Shown in pieces: positions 31,574 to 43,054 of a DNA stretch of 64,000 nt. How positions within the stretch are numbered: position 1 is the first letter of the stretch; every line of letters begins with the position of its first letter. This DNA comes from Furcasterigmium furcatum (Eukaryota; Ascomycota; Sordariomycetes; Glomerellales; Plectosphaerellaceae). The stretch covers positions 744,001 to 808,000 of the forward strand of contig BCIA01000008.1 of assembly GCA_001599815.1 (NCBI GenBank). Direction: 5' to 3'. A program made the translations under genes and the position numbers. The notes under the pieces are model-generated. The model searched no databases. It saw only the letters and a program-made list of their open reading frames with translations, and was not told the origin of the DNA.

Positions 31574-32948
31574 GAGAGGGCTCTCTAGGAGTGAGATGGC
31601 CCCTCTGGGAAGGGAGCCGCCTACGAAGGCATGTAGGATCAACTGAGTGAATCACGAAATAGAGGGTTGGAGGAACCCATTCCTACATTTAGAACGAATG
31701 AGTACCAGTTCTATTGCAATGCGGTCCTCTTGGGGTTATTCACAGCCCATGTCCATCACCAGCACAAGAAGTACAGGCCGATCATCCCCTTGACTCTCGC
31801 TGAACCGCACACTAACAATCCGGATCACTTTGACGCCCCCTATGACAGAATGCTAGAGATGTTCAAGTGTACCCAGGGACAGGAAGTGTCAGGGTTACGA
31901 GCTACTTAGCCAGGTACAGGTCCAGATGCCCCAGTGCGCTCTGTCGCGAAGCTGATACATGACGGGGGTCTGTCAATGTAATGGCCTTCTTGCGAACCAC
32001 AGCCGACTGCTCTGGGGAGCAAAGACGGCTCTGTACGTACTGAATTCTGGCAAGGGCCTCCCCGCAAAGCAACGCTGCGTTCTTGGCGACCTTGGTTGGT
32101 GCTGCATGCTTGGCCTGCGCCGGAGGCCACACCAGGACGTTAAATGTGCAGAGCTTTAACATTAGGCGCAACGATGAATGCGCGAACTTGCACATCTTGA
32201 GGGACAAGGGCATCATACGGTAATCCCGTGCCGTGTCCCGCCATGGACGGCGATCTCATCACGACGGGGCAGACAAAAGAACGGGGTACATGGATGTTAG
32301 ACAGAAGAAGCATTATGTTTCTGCATGGATCAAGGGACTGGTCCTCTCCTCCATATGGGAAGCTCTGGTCTGATACAGCAGCGAGAGAAGCACAAAAGCA
32401 GATGTCACGGGCAGTCGATCATGCCTCTTATGGATACCTCGAGGGACTTTTGTTCAGGCTGTAAGCGAATGTCAAAACCCAGCAAGGGGAGGAAGCAAGA
32501 ATGCGGAGCCGCGGATCCTGCATCGTCTGAGCAGCTGGATATGGCATGCCACTCAGGATTGTTATTCCCGTCGACTTGCAGTGTTATGGAAGTGCCGAGC
32601 ACGCTACCGACCGCCGGTCAGCCGACTGTCGCAGTGGCTTGCGCCAACCCCTGAACCGTTGCGCCGGGACGAATTCTTCTTCCGGGCCTATCAGATCATG
32701 ACCGCGAGATGATCGCGAGCGCCGAGCTGCCCCTCAGCTTGTACCAATGGCCCGCGATCCCTGCGTGTTGGCTCTGTGCCAGCTGCCAAGGGCGGGCCGT
32801 TGTTGTCCAAGATCCAGGGTGTCAGCATCTTGTTAGCTTCGACATGGGGACATCACACCACCTTAGAGGATCAGCGGGGGCTGGGGCACACTTTTTCATT
32901 CTTTTTTCAAGGCATGTATATATCTGCAGCTCGGAAGAACTCTTGTCC
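31574..32948. other. Intergenic, convergent 3' flanks
   Basis: 1.37 kb between two convergent genes. No recognisable coding sequence, and short ORFs lack motifs. Nothing further seen. Confidence 0.55.
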
Positions 32949-33847
32949 CTAGGTACTGTAAGACCCCTCAGTCCAGCCGCCGTCGACTGCCCAGATCGCC
33001 TTGGTGACATATTTGCTCTCGTCGCCAAGCAGGAAGGCAATGGAAGCGGCGATCTCCCATGTCTCAGCAAGGCGGCCCTTGAGCAGAGTCGGGATCGTGT
33101 CTTTGCTGAGGTGGAACTGTCCCATCGGACTTTTGAATGGCTGGGCCATCATCTCGGTGTCGATACAGCCACTTGTATTTGATCGTCAGCAGGACGTCAC
33201 AAACTCTTACGATTGCTACTCACGGGCACAATGCGTTGACTCGGACTCGTCGAGGGGCGCCCTCGAAAGCTGCGACCTTGGTAAGACCGATGAGAGCATG
33301 TTTGGCGGCGACGTAGGCCGCGACACCCGGAGAGGCGTATTTGCTCGTGATACTGCCGCAGTTGACGATGCTGCCTCCGTCCTTGACATGCTTCATCTCC
33401 TCCTTGAGGCAGTTGAATAGGCCAGAGACATTGGTGTTGATCAGATCGTTGAAATAATCGGTGTCGAGCTCCGTGATGGGATAGATGACACGCTGCTCCT
33501 TGGCTGGATCATGATCAGCCAGCGTGCAATTTCACGCAGAATGTCGACTCACCAGCAACGTTGGCACATCCATCGAGCTTTCCGTACTTTTCCACCGTCT
33601 CCTCGATCCACTCCTTCACCATGGCCGGCTTGGCAATGTCAACCACCTTGAACATCACCCGATCTTTCGCCTCGGGCAGATCCTTCTCGATGCCGGCCAA
33701 CGCATCCGCCAGATTCTTCTCGGACGTGGCACAGCCGGAGACAGTAGCCCCTCTCTCGAGAAGATATCGGACCAGAGCCAGACCAGTTCCCCGGCTTGCG
33801 CCGGTGACTGTGATGACCTTGTCCTTGAAGGGATACGGAGAAGCCAT
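32949..33847 (-). CDS. Short-chain dehydrogenase/reductase (3 exons, 265 aa)
   Basis: Exons 33847-33553, 33503-33224 and 33171-32949, with GTGAGT donors and GATCATG/CTGAC-type branch regions. It is a classical SDR: cofactor loop TGASRGTG at residues 15-22, Ser149 in NCGSITS, and Tyr162 and Lys166 in YVAAK, with the C-terminal IWAVDGGWT typical of 3-oxoacyl-ACP-reductase-like members. It should reduce or oxidise a small carbonyl or hydroxyl substrate with NAD(P)H in the cytosol. It shares a 604-nt divergent promoter with the rhodopsin-like gene to its right and begins a block of oxidoreductases and regulators. Confidence 0.94.
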
Positions 33848-34451
33848 GATTGGTGAGGGCGGCTTGATGCGGAAGAAGACGGAAGCGGGGAGTTGTCCGA
33901 GGTCAGGGGAAAATGCTGGAGAGATCAGGATCAGCAGACAACAGACAGCAGCTCCAGGCGAATATGTACTTTTTCTGAGATGAATAGGCACTGTTGGCCT
34001 GATGAACACATGGTCCGAACCATGAGGTGACTGTGCCGGTGCCATGGATTGTGCCTCCCCATGCACCAACCCATGCAGACGCCCCCCTGCCAAGATGCAT
34101 ACATCGATGCAGAGGCCTGCATCACGTACCATTCGATAACGAGATTGGCCGAGCGGGTGAAGATCTTGGACGTGTTGAATTCCATGCAACTTATGGGCTG
34201 TTTCGGAGAAATCCCCTTGAAGAATTGGGAAGCGAGCGTTGGGACCGGGGCGGAATCCTGCCACTGATACGCAACGATGGCTTGTCGACTCGATTTATTA
34301 AGGTAGGTAAGATCTGCAAGTCACAATGTCGCTGGCTGAAAGTGGCCTCCCGAAGTATTCCCAATCTTTCTTCCTCATTCGGCCTTCTCTGAAGGTGAAA
34401 TGATGCCCTCTTCTCCTTGCTCCTGCTCATCCTCCAAAGACGACGCCCACG
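33848..34451. other. Divergent promoter region
   Basis: 604 nt between the SDR and the rhodopsin-like gene. A tRNA A-box-like string was checked here and rejected. No gene seen. Confidence 0.55.
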
Positions 34452-36088
34452 ATGTTCACCATTTTTGAGCAAGAGGTTCGGCCATGGCATCTTGCGCCTC
34501 GAGATGCCGTCTACCTGATGGAACCACCTGAGGGCGAAGTTCGGAGCTTTGGAAATGACAGGCCTACCCTCGCCCCTGGCCTGATTGCGATGGGAGTAAC
34601 GACGACGGTCATCGCCGCCATTGTCGTTGCGCTTCGCCTGTATACCCGGACAGTGATTGTTCGGTATGCCATCAGTACCGATGACTGTGGGTTCCCCTGA
34701 GTATTCAAGACTCTGCTGCCCGGGCTGTACTGATAGTGGTAGATCTTGCTATTGTGTCGTTGGCCTTCTCTGTGGCCCTCCTCGGCTTCTTGACCAAGCG
34801 TGAGTCGCCACGACCCGAGCTGTCGAAGCATTGCAGACCGCCCGAGATACTGACGTGATATCTTAGTGACCACTGTTGGCATGGGCAATCACATGTGGGA
34901 TGTCCTGTTCTCAGAGTACTCTCCTGACTTCTTGATGGTAAGGATCCAGGCGTCCCCAAGCAACGCTAGACAGTCCTGCTGACGGCTGCAATCATGCTAG
35001 TACACGATCTGTTCGACAATTGCGTATGCTCTCAGCATCAGCTTCTCCAAGCTGTCAATTCTCGCGTTCTATCTCCGATTATGCCCAGCCAGATGGTTCC
35101 GCATCCTCGTGTGGTCCCTGATCGGCTTCGTCGTCGCCTACTCGATCGCGTACTTTTTCCTGAGCATCTTTGGCTGTTCCCCCGTCGAGGCCAGCTGGGA
35201 TCTGACCATCCAGAATCCTACCTGCATGGACAAGCTCACGTTGTACATGGTCCTCAGCATCGCCAACATCATCATGGACGTCTGCACCCTGGCTTTGCCC
35301 ATCCCTGTTGTGATACCCCTTCAGATGGCCAGGAGGCAGAAGATCTCGCTGATTTTGCTCTTTGCTACCGGTGCTCTGTAAGTCCGCGAAAACCCGATGT
35401 TTGAATACGCTCTAGGAACGAATGCTGATGCTTTGATCACAGCGTGTGTGCCATCGCGATTCGCCGAACGATCATCCTCCCTCCCCTGATGAGCAGCCCC
35501 AACTACACCCGGGACGCCGTGGAGCAGTTCTACTGGTGCTTCGGTGAGGTCAACGTCGGCATTCTCTGCGCAGCCGCGCCGGCCCTGAAGCCGTTCTTCA
35601 TGAAATACCTCCCCGTGCTTCTCCGGTCCAGCCTCACGGGTTCCGGCCGCGGCGGCGCCTCGCGCTCCAAGTCTGCGATCACCTCCCACGGCCTCTCAAC
35701 GACTACCGAGGGCAACAAGAAGCGGCGCGACCTGGCCGCGCAATCGTACGAGTTGCATTCTCGCGATAACATCTCCGACGACGGCGACGTCTTCGAGAGG
35801 ACGAGGCGCGGGAAGCCCACCGCCGAGGACGAGGCGACACTTTGGCCCGGCGGCAGACATCACCGCGTCCACAATGAGGATGGCACCATCGGTAAGGTGA
35901 TAAAGGGAAACATCGACGACAGCAGCATGGACTCGCTGGATGCCGGTCATATCAGTCCACATGGAAGAACTGGAAGGGGCGCGGCCGCGTGTGAGGTCTC
36001 TGCGGGCCAGTCTGGGAGGAGGCCTGCAGGCTTTGATGGCGGGATCAACGTCACGAAGGAGAATACGGTACATTATTCTCCGAGGTAG
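34452..36088 (+). CDS. Rhodopsin-like seven-helix integral membrane protein (5 exons, 461 aa)
   Basis: Exons 34452-34686, 34743-34799, 34867-34937, 35001-35377 and 35443-36088. The product shows the fungal rhodopsin-domain plan: helix 1 ending in ALRLYTRT, an STDDYLAI motif across the first splice, SFSKLSILAFYLRLCP, a Cys-containing loop (CSPVEASWD), DVCTLALPIPVV, and a last helix with FYWCFGEVNVGILCAAAP. A polar tail of about 150 residues follows. It is related to the 13.3 kb gene in architecture. Likely a plasma-membrane protein, with ligand and signalling role unknown. It is divergent from the SDR, so the two may be co-expressed (inference). Confidence 0.89.
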
Positions 36089-36362
36089 GGATGGGACTTG
36101 CGCGTGGACACATATGTTTGTGGGTGGTCATCCTGATGACCAGATCTAATCATGTACCAAAACCCAAGTAGCAACAAGGCGGGACGAGTCTCGGGCATCT
36201 GAAAAAATGACTAAGAATCGTCTACGTTTTGGCTGTTGCTGATTTGAACGCCTGCTAGAAACGACTATCCCGAAGCCTACAAGGGACACGCCGACACGAA
36301 CTTCATATCCCATACTGTGTCGCATCAACCACAGAGCATGAGCAATTCAGCCATTGTTCTGT

Positions 36363-38146
36363 CTAGATGGAGCGATTAGATGCCATCGTCCATGTCTGTG
36401 ATAGTAAATCAAACTCCCCTACGCGCAGTTTCTCAGAGCTCCCAGGGTCATGACGCCAATTCCTACACAGGAGTGACAGTTTCCTCACTGGCTCCCCAAC
36501 CAGGGTGACTTCAACATCGTGCAAACGACGGGCTGCCGGAACGGTTGGCACTCGGGTGCTGTTTTCCACAGCAGAAGGCAAGCTTTCGCAATCATCCGGT
36601 GAGTAACTCTCCTCCCCCTCCTCCATCTCCATGATCTTCCGCGAAATGCGCGCCGTCATCGTCGAGTCCCAAATGCCCTCCCTATGATACGTCCCCTCCA
36701 AGAACTCGACCGCCTGCGTTCGCAAATGGTGGTCGCGGCACTTCAGCGCCGTGTAGTACAGGGGCACGATGCAGCCCATGTCGATAATGGACCGGGCCAT
36801 GTCGAACGACAGCCCAGTCGGCATCGAAGGGAGGGGACTCAGGGCGCTGACGTCCCGCAGGTGCATCATGTGGTCCATCAGGCATGCGAAGACACCGACG
36901 TGTTCGTCGAAGACCATCTCGTCCCCGGGATAGATAGACACCGCGGCCATGATGGCGGCCATGGCGTGGTATGACCGCAGGATGGCGTTGGCCTTTCGCT
37001 CCTGGACTGATCCGCGATTTAGGAGGGTGGTCATGCATGCCTGGTAGGAGACGAGCCAGCTATCGACGTCGTCCAGGAGAATCTTCTGTTTCTTTTGCAG
37101 TCGTGGGGGACAACACCTGGATGTGGTTTGGGCGCTGGTGAGATGCACCCATGTCTCCCCGCTGAGGCCGATTGCCCTGCCGATCAGCTCCTCGAGACCT
37201 TGCCAGGCCTGTTTGATTGATTCGAACGGTCCTTGAGGCGGCATTATCACGCCGCCGGCCCGCGATGTCAGGGGCTGAAAGGCAATAGCCTTGTGGAAGA
37301 ACCTGATAAGTCCGATCTGGAGATGGATCCTCGAGAAGGTCTCCTCAATCCAGTCGTCCACGTAGTCCCGCCCCGGTAGCGTGGTTCCAGAACTGCCGAC
37401 CTTCTTCTGTGATTGTGAATAGTGCTGGTCGCTGGTGATCAGCTTGAGCCCGTTGTCCAGGTGCATGAAGGCCGTTCTAAAATGCCCGCGGAGGAAGTCG
37501 AGGGATGTGAAGATGATGCATGTGATGAGCGCGACTCGGTGAGCCAGTCTCCCCCGAGCAGAGAAATGTGGCTGGAGATGATGAATCGACTGGACATAGT
37601 GGCGCAAGGCAGAATTACTCATTGCTCTCGAGTCGGTACCCCCGGCTTTGATAAGCCCCTGCTGGCAGGCAATGCCATTGCGGTGGACTGCGCTCAGGGC
37701 CAAGACGGCGTGCAGGATGGCGGGCTCGGTGACGCTCGACTGAAAGAGAAGGGAGGTCCAGAAATCGGAGAAGAAGGAACCGCGGAGTTTGACGGCCGTG
37801 CGGCACTTGAACCAGTCCAGCATAGCCCTGTCCTCGGTGCTGGCGTTGAATAGGGGAAAGGCGTGCTGGGGGCTGGCAAGGTCGATGTCCGCGCCGTTAC
37901 CTGCACCATGTGCCAGCTGGGCGCCTCTTACGGCCCCTCCGCCGCCCCGGATGCCGTAGCCGTCGCATAAACGGCCGGTACTGACACATCGGTGACAGGA
38001 CGGGAACTCTTCGTCGCATTTCACCTTGCGAATCCTGGGAGAAGTCAGTCAGAGGGTGGCTGGCCGGGTTGGACCGCACGGACTCACCTGCAGGTCCGAC
38101 ACCCATTCCTCGTCCTAGTCTTCTTCAAAGGGGCCGTATTGGACAT
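36363..38146 (-). CDS. Zn2Cys6 fungal transcription factor (2 exons, 576 aa)
   Basis: Exons 38146-38088 and 38034-36363. The 53-nt intron starts GTGAGT, has CTGAC and ends CCCAG. Splicing gives MSNTAPLKKTRTRNG then a zinc cluster with Cys at 16, 19, 26, 33, 36 and 43 (CRTCRIRKVKCDEEFPSC core). A Gly-rich linker and a long helical middle domain of the DUF3468/Fungal_trans_2 type follow (WTSLLFQSSVTEPAILHAVL). It is a nuclear DNA-binding regulator. It is divergent from the aldo-keto reductase across 597 nt and sits inside the oxidoreductase block, so local regulation is plausible but not shown. Confidence 0.92.
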
Positions 38147-38743
38147 CGTGGCGATGCTAGCTCTTGGTGACGAGGTCATTCCGGACTCCTGTCCAAACCA
38201 TGACGTGCAGGCAGGAGGACGGACGTTGACGTCTGTCCGTCGGTCTTGGTGAGCGTCGGACGACCCGAGGGCCCCGGCGGCGAGGGGGTCACTCGCCGGC
38301 GACCCGTTCCGGCGAGATCTCCCCAGGCCCTCTGATTAGCCAGATCGGCAAGGTCGTCGTCTGATTGGGCCTTTGTCCGTGGTCGCAATGTGGAGGTGGA
38401 CACAAAGTCCCCTGCTTATATCCGGCCTCGACCCCTATCCCCACTTCCGTCAACGAAACCATGGTCCAGAGTTTCGTCGATCGTGTCCATGGCTACCATC
38501 GAATGAAGAAGCCATTGGCCCCATCGGCTAGAGTGAGTATTGATTGGGCCAGAGGTAGTTCGCGATGGCTTCAGTTCTGAAGCGTCTGACCTCACTCTCC
38601 GTCAGTCTGACTCTGACCCAGCCCTGTCCTCTGGCCACCAGAAAGTGACTTAAAGCGTTGATTTCATGACATTTTACTTAGAGAATCATCTGAATTCGAT
38701 TCACTTGCCCCTCTTACCAAGTTCCACACACAAACCCATACAA
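38147..38743. other. Divergent promoter region
   Basis: 597 nt between the regulator and the aldo-keto reductase. CGG and CCG triplets occur (for example around 38260-38320), the half-sites bound by zinc-cluster proteins, but no specific operator can be assigned. Confidence 0.45.
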
Positions 38744-39925
38744 ATGTCTCCCCAAATCCCTCTCCGAACCATCGGCAAAAACGGCCCTGCCGTCCCCGCC
38801 ATGGGCTTCGGGCTCATGTCCCTGTCCTCGTGCTACGGCTCCATCAGCAACGACGATGACATGCTCGCCCTCCTCGACCACGCGTATGAGATCGGTGCCC
38901 GGTTCTGGGACACCGCCGAGTTCGTCCCCCCTCACGTGATGTAGAACATCAAGTGCTGACATGCAGCGAAGCCAATATGGCAGATCCGAAGAGATCGCCG
39001 GCAAGTGGTTCGCGAAGACGGGAAAGAGGAACGATATCTTCCTCGCGACCAAGTTTGGCTACACCAAAGACCACAATGGCACTGTCATCGGGGTTGACAG
39101 CTCCGGCGAGTACGCCAAGAAGGCCTGCGCGGACAGTCTGAAGGCTCTCCAGACGGACTGGATTGATCTTTGTAAGTCGGAGCCCCATCATGCCTCAGCA
39201 CTTGATACTGACGTTGAAGACTACGTTCACAACGTCAACCGCGACACGCCCATCGAAGACACCATGCGCGGCCTCGCAGACCTTCAGGCGTAAGCAGTGT
39301 GTCCATATTCTTTCAAAGAATAATCCAGCTGACATCCACCAGCGAAGGCAAGATCAAGCACATCGGCCTCTCCATGGTCTCTTCCAGCACCCTCCGCCGC
39401 GCCGTGAAGATTGCCCCCGTCGCCGCCCTCCAGGCCGGCTTCTCCCCCTTCTCTCGCGACGTCGAGGGCCCAGTGGGCTCGCACCTTCTTGCAACCTGCC
39501 GCGAGCTCAATATCGCCCTCGTGGCTGCCACGCCCCTCGACCGCGGCCTCCTGACCTCCAACTTCGTCCGCTCCGAGGCCTTCGGCGATGACAAGGACAT
39601 CCGCTCAAAGGCCCTCCCGCGCTTCCAGGGGGAAAACCAGGAGAAGAACGCCAGGGCCGTGCAGCAGGTCACGGAGCTCGCGGACCGCAAGGGCATCACG
39701 GTCTCGCAGCTCTCGCTGGCGTGGCTGCTCAAGCAGGGCGTGATCCCGATCCCCGGCACGAAGAGGATCAAGTACCTCGATGAGAACTGGGCCGCGCTGG
39801 GGATCGAGCTGACGGATGAGGAGGAGAGGGAGATGAGGGGCGTGGTCGAGTCGATTAACCTTGCTGGTGGGCACACGCCCGAGGCTTACATGTCGCTGCT
39901 GTACCGCGACACCAAGGAGGAATAG
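38744..39925 (+). CDS. Aldo-keto reductase (4 exons, 345 aa)
   Basis: Exons 38744-38923, 38967-39171, 39220-39289 and 39343-39925. The spliced protein has the AKR tetrad: Asp in WDTAE, Tyr in QYGRSEE, Lys in ATKFGY and His in YVHNVN. The C-terminal cofactor region is IPIPGTKRIKYLDEN. The length and style match the yakC/AKR13-like fungal enzymes that reduce aldehydes with NADPH. Introns 2 and 3 are canonical (GTAAGT, GTAAGC). Intron 1 is not: the best reading uses donor GTCCCC (43 nt), while GTGATG gives only 31 nt; both keep the frame. The ends of exon 1 are therefore less certain than the rest. Confidence 0.9.
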
Positions 39926-40090
39926 TTGTGCTCGTCGGTGGACGTGTTGGAGAGGACGCCCGCAGTTCAGGAGTTAGTTTCTGAGGTGGTTTCACGGTGG
40001 TCTTCGCGAGACAATATATTACTGTGGGATTTCCTAAACGCAACTTGATCTGCCTTTCAACGATAAATGGCTGGTTGCTGGTGTTGGCCC

Positions 40091-41206
40091 TCACTCCGCT
40101 ACCTCGACCACCAACTTGGTACAGCTCACTCCTTGGAGCAGCGTGTCTATTCCGGCATTGAGAGCCTCCAAGCCCTTTCCCACAACCCTCGGCTCTGGAC
40201 TCGGCCTGATGGCCCCTTTGGCCAGGTTCTCTCTCAGGTACGTCCCCATCCAGTATCGGAACTGAGCCAGCCTCTCCTTGTCGTCCATCGACGGCATCAA
40301 GAAGATGATTTCTACTCCCTCGATCTTCTCCGCATCGGGAGGAACAATCGGAGCCGACGCGATCTTCGCCTTCTGGTTTCCACTCCCCTGATCATCCCCG
40401 ACGAAAGCCTTGAGGACGGACTGACACAGGGCCAGCTGCCCCATGGCAAGGAAGCAGTGCCGAATCACCAGCCCGGCCTCCCTGGCCGCCGAAACAATCG
40501 CACCCACAACCCCCGGGTCTTTGTAGTCGAAGACGCGATCCGCACCCAGGGAGCGCACGTATTCCTGGTTCGCCGCGCCAGCAACGGCGTACACGGCAGC
40601 GATGGAAGAGTTGGGATCCTCCCGCATCAGCCTGCCGCTCTGCACGCCCATCGTGCCGACGCTCGAGGATGCGCCCCAGATCAACAGGGACTCTCTCTTC
40701 TGCTCACTGGCAGCGGCAGCCTTTCCCATGCGCGGAAGGCCCATGGCATCCCACGCGCTGAGGGGCACCTGGACGGCGACGGGCAGGGTAGCCGCCTGAT
40801 TCCAGGAGATGCCCTCGTCCGGGAGGGGCACGGCGTGCTGCCAGGGGACCAGGCACCGCTCCTGGAAAATGCCGTAGTCGGGCGCGCAGGACCTCCATGC
40901 GGAGGCGGAGTAGGCGGCGACGCGGGTGATGCCTGGCTGGAAGAAGGGGCCCGGGCCTCCGTCGGCGGGGTTAACGGGGACGTTTTCACCGACGTCGAGG
41001 ACGCGCCCCGCGATGTCGAAGCCGATGACCGTGGGGTAGGCGGGGATGAAGATGCCGTGGTCGCGCATAAGGCAGTCCGCCGGGTTGAGGGCCACGGATT
41101 TGACCTCGATGAGGAGCTCGCCTGGGCCTGGCTTGGGCGTGGGGCGGGTCTGGACCTCGAAGCGCGACGATTTCGCGAGGGAGACCGCGGCGAGATGACT
41201 GGCCAT
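40091..41206 (-). CDS. Medium-chain dehydrogenase/reductase, zinc-independent enoyl-reductase-like (371 aa, intronless)
   Basis: Start MASHLAAVSL at 41206. GroES-like N-terminal domain (GPGELLIEVKSVALNPADC, YPTVIGFDIAGRVLDVG), then a Rossmann domain with LLIWGASSSVGTMGVQ. The structural-zinc Cys cluster is absent, as in quinone-oxidoreductase and trans-acting enoyl-reductase-like members often found with polyketide pathways. It should transfer hydride from NADPH to an activated double bond or quinone. It is convergent with the aldo-keto reductase (165 nt) and divergent from a zinc-cluster regulator. Confidence 0.91.
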   Translation of the reverse strand: MASHLAAVSLAKSSRFEVQTRPTPKPGPGELLIEVKSVALNPADCLMRDHGIFIPAYPTVIGFDIAGRVLDVGENVPVNPADGGPGPFFQPGITRVAAYSASAWRSCAPDYGIFQERCLVPWQHAVPLPDEGISWNQAATLPVAVQVPLSAWDAMGLPRMGKAAAASEQKRESLLIWGASSSVGTMGVQSGRLMREDPNSSIAAVYAVAGAANQEYVRSLGADRVFDYKDPGVVGAIVSAAREAGLVIRHCFLAMGQLALCQSVLKAFVGDDQGSGNQKAKIASAPIVPPDAEKIEGVEIIFLMPSMDDKERLAQFRYWMGTYLRENLAKGAIRPSPEPRVVGKGLEALNAGIDTLLQGVSCTKLVVEVAE

Positions 41207-41651
41207 TCTGTTGGATCTCTTTTGCGAGAAGTGGTTGTTGTGGTGTAAGTAGAATTTCACGTGGGCCAATTATGGCGTCCAAGCTGAGTTTCGATGTCCC
41301 GAATGCCGAAGAAAGTGGCCTCTCTTCGTGGAATATCGAGGGCCATTGTGCTTTTTATACCTACTACCAAGCAGCACGTTGCCTTGAAGAGGCACCTCAG
41401 TTGCGTCCAAGAACAGAACTTGAAGCCATCACCATCGGCAAGGCGGGATCCCTGGCCAATCAGAGGCTTCTGCATCCGAGTGACAGTTAGCGTGCAAGAT
41501 GATGTGGAGTCCGACTCGGGAGAGACGAATCCACTTCGTTAATGCCGCCGTGGCCGGAGCCATCTTGACTTCCGGACCTCCTCCATCTGTTAACTTCCGG
41601 ATCATTCTATACACAACCATCCTGCGAAAGTCATCGAATGGTTTCACAGAC
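41207..41651. other. Divergent promoter region
   Basis: 445 nt between the medium-chain reductase and the regulator. The regulator frame is open upstream to 41499, but the ATG at 41652 gives the usual short N-tail before the zinc cluster. Confidence 0.5.
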
Positions 41652-43054
41652 ATGAATCCGACTTGCGCGGAAGAGGTGCGGGGGCGCAGGACCTCGCGGA
41701 GATCCAGATATGGCTGCCGGAATTGCAAGCTTCGAAAGCTCAAAGTGGGTGGCCTTTTCTCCCAAAGTTCATGTCGGGTCTTTGGCTGACCTCATCTCTC
41801 TGCCTGCGCTGTAGTGTGATCAGGGCAAACCGATGTGTAAAAGATGTACCTCGTTCGGCGTGCTGTGCAACTTTCAGCCCAATGTCACCGACCTCCAGCC
41901 ATTATCCGCCGACGCCGGGTGGTCATCCGAGGTTCGAGGACGAGCACACCGGATCCAGCCGCATCTCACGAACGCTGTCTGGACATCTGACGCGTCTTCA
42001 TCCTATCAATTAAACGCAAAGTGCCAAGACTTCATAACCCGTTACCTTGGGCGAAGTCTCGTCACCATCACCCCCGACGACCCTCACATGGTCCAGGTCA
42101 ACCGTCAGCTGCTGGACCTCGCCTTCGCTGTAAGTCTTACCGTGTCAGCTCCGTCCTATCAGACAGGAAAGACGCTGAATGATTCTTGATGGACCGAGCG
42201 CTGACTAATATGGCGTCCAGCATCCCTATCTCATGCACGCTTCTCTGGCTGTGGCGTTTGCATATGATCGCTTCCTCAATGGCTCCGGGAGCTGTCAGCG
42301 CACCCCAGAGGAGGCTTTCCACTCGTACCAAAGCTTGGTCCTGTACAACAGGCGGCTGAAGGAACCGATCGAAGCAAAAGACAAGGACCCAATCTGGGGT
42401 ACAGCGGCTGCTCTGGTCGTCTTGACCTTCTCGTCCCCCGATGCGTCCACACCAGAACGAGCCTGGCCTCTCAAGCCACCCGACTCCTCCGACCTGCTGG
42501 ACTGGCTGCATATGAGCATGGGCAAGATGTCCTTGTGGAACATCATCGACCCGCTGCGACCTGGCAGCATATTCCGTGTCATGGCGGGGACCTACGCCCA
42601 TTTCGGTTTACCGTTGCCCGACCGAGGCATAAATGGCATACCGAGTGCCCTGGCCGCCGTTTGCAACCTCCAGGCCTCGTCGACGGCGGAAGACAATCCG
42701 TATTTCCATGCCGCCCACGCGGTGTCACAGATCATGGACCTACCGGACGCCAAGATCACGACGGGATACACTCAACTCTTCATGCGGGTCATCCATGGCG
42801 CCTTCAAAGAACTGCTCCTGAACAGGGACCCTGTAGCGCTTCTGCTGTTCTATTTGTGGTACCGCGCAGCGAGTCGCGGTATATGGTGGGTTGAACTCAG
42901 GGCTCGGGTGGAATGTCGTGCTATTTGCCTGTACCTGCGGCGGTATCATGGACACGATGAGGCTGTCCAGGCATTCCTCCCGGGAGGAGCTGTTCGTGTT
43001 GGCGAACGCATGTGGGTGTCTCGGAGGAAGAGGCCGTCCATTGACCCTGAATGA
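41652..43054 (+). CDS. Zn2Cys6 fungal transcription factor (3 exons, 413 aa)
   Basis: Exons 41652-41744, 41815-42129 and 42221-43054. Intron 1 (GTGGGT...GTAG) falls just before the third zinc Cys and intron 2 (GTAAGT...CCAG) has CTGAC/CTAAT elements. The cluster has Cys at 22, 25, 32, 39, 42 and 49 (GCRNCKLRKLK then CDQGKPMCKRC). The remainder resembles the C6 regulators with a sterol-uptake/UPC2-like middle region (HPYLMHASLAVAFAYDRFLN, IWWVELRARVECRAI). It is a nuclear regulator, divergent from the medium-chain reductase. An in-frame ATG at 41499 would lengthen the N-terminus without adding a domain. Confidence 0.88.

Noticed and set aside
34146..34156. TGGCCGAGCGG, a tRNA Leu/Ser A-box-like string
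   Set aside because: The preceding seven bases have no complementary 3' acceptor strand and no proper B-box stem follows at tRNA distance.
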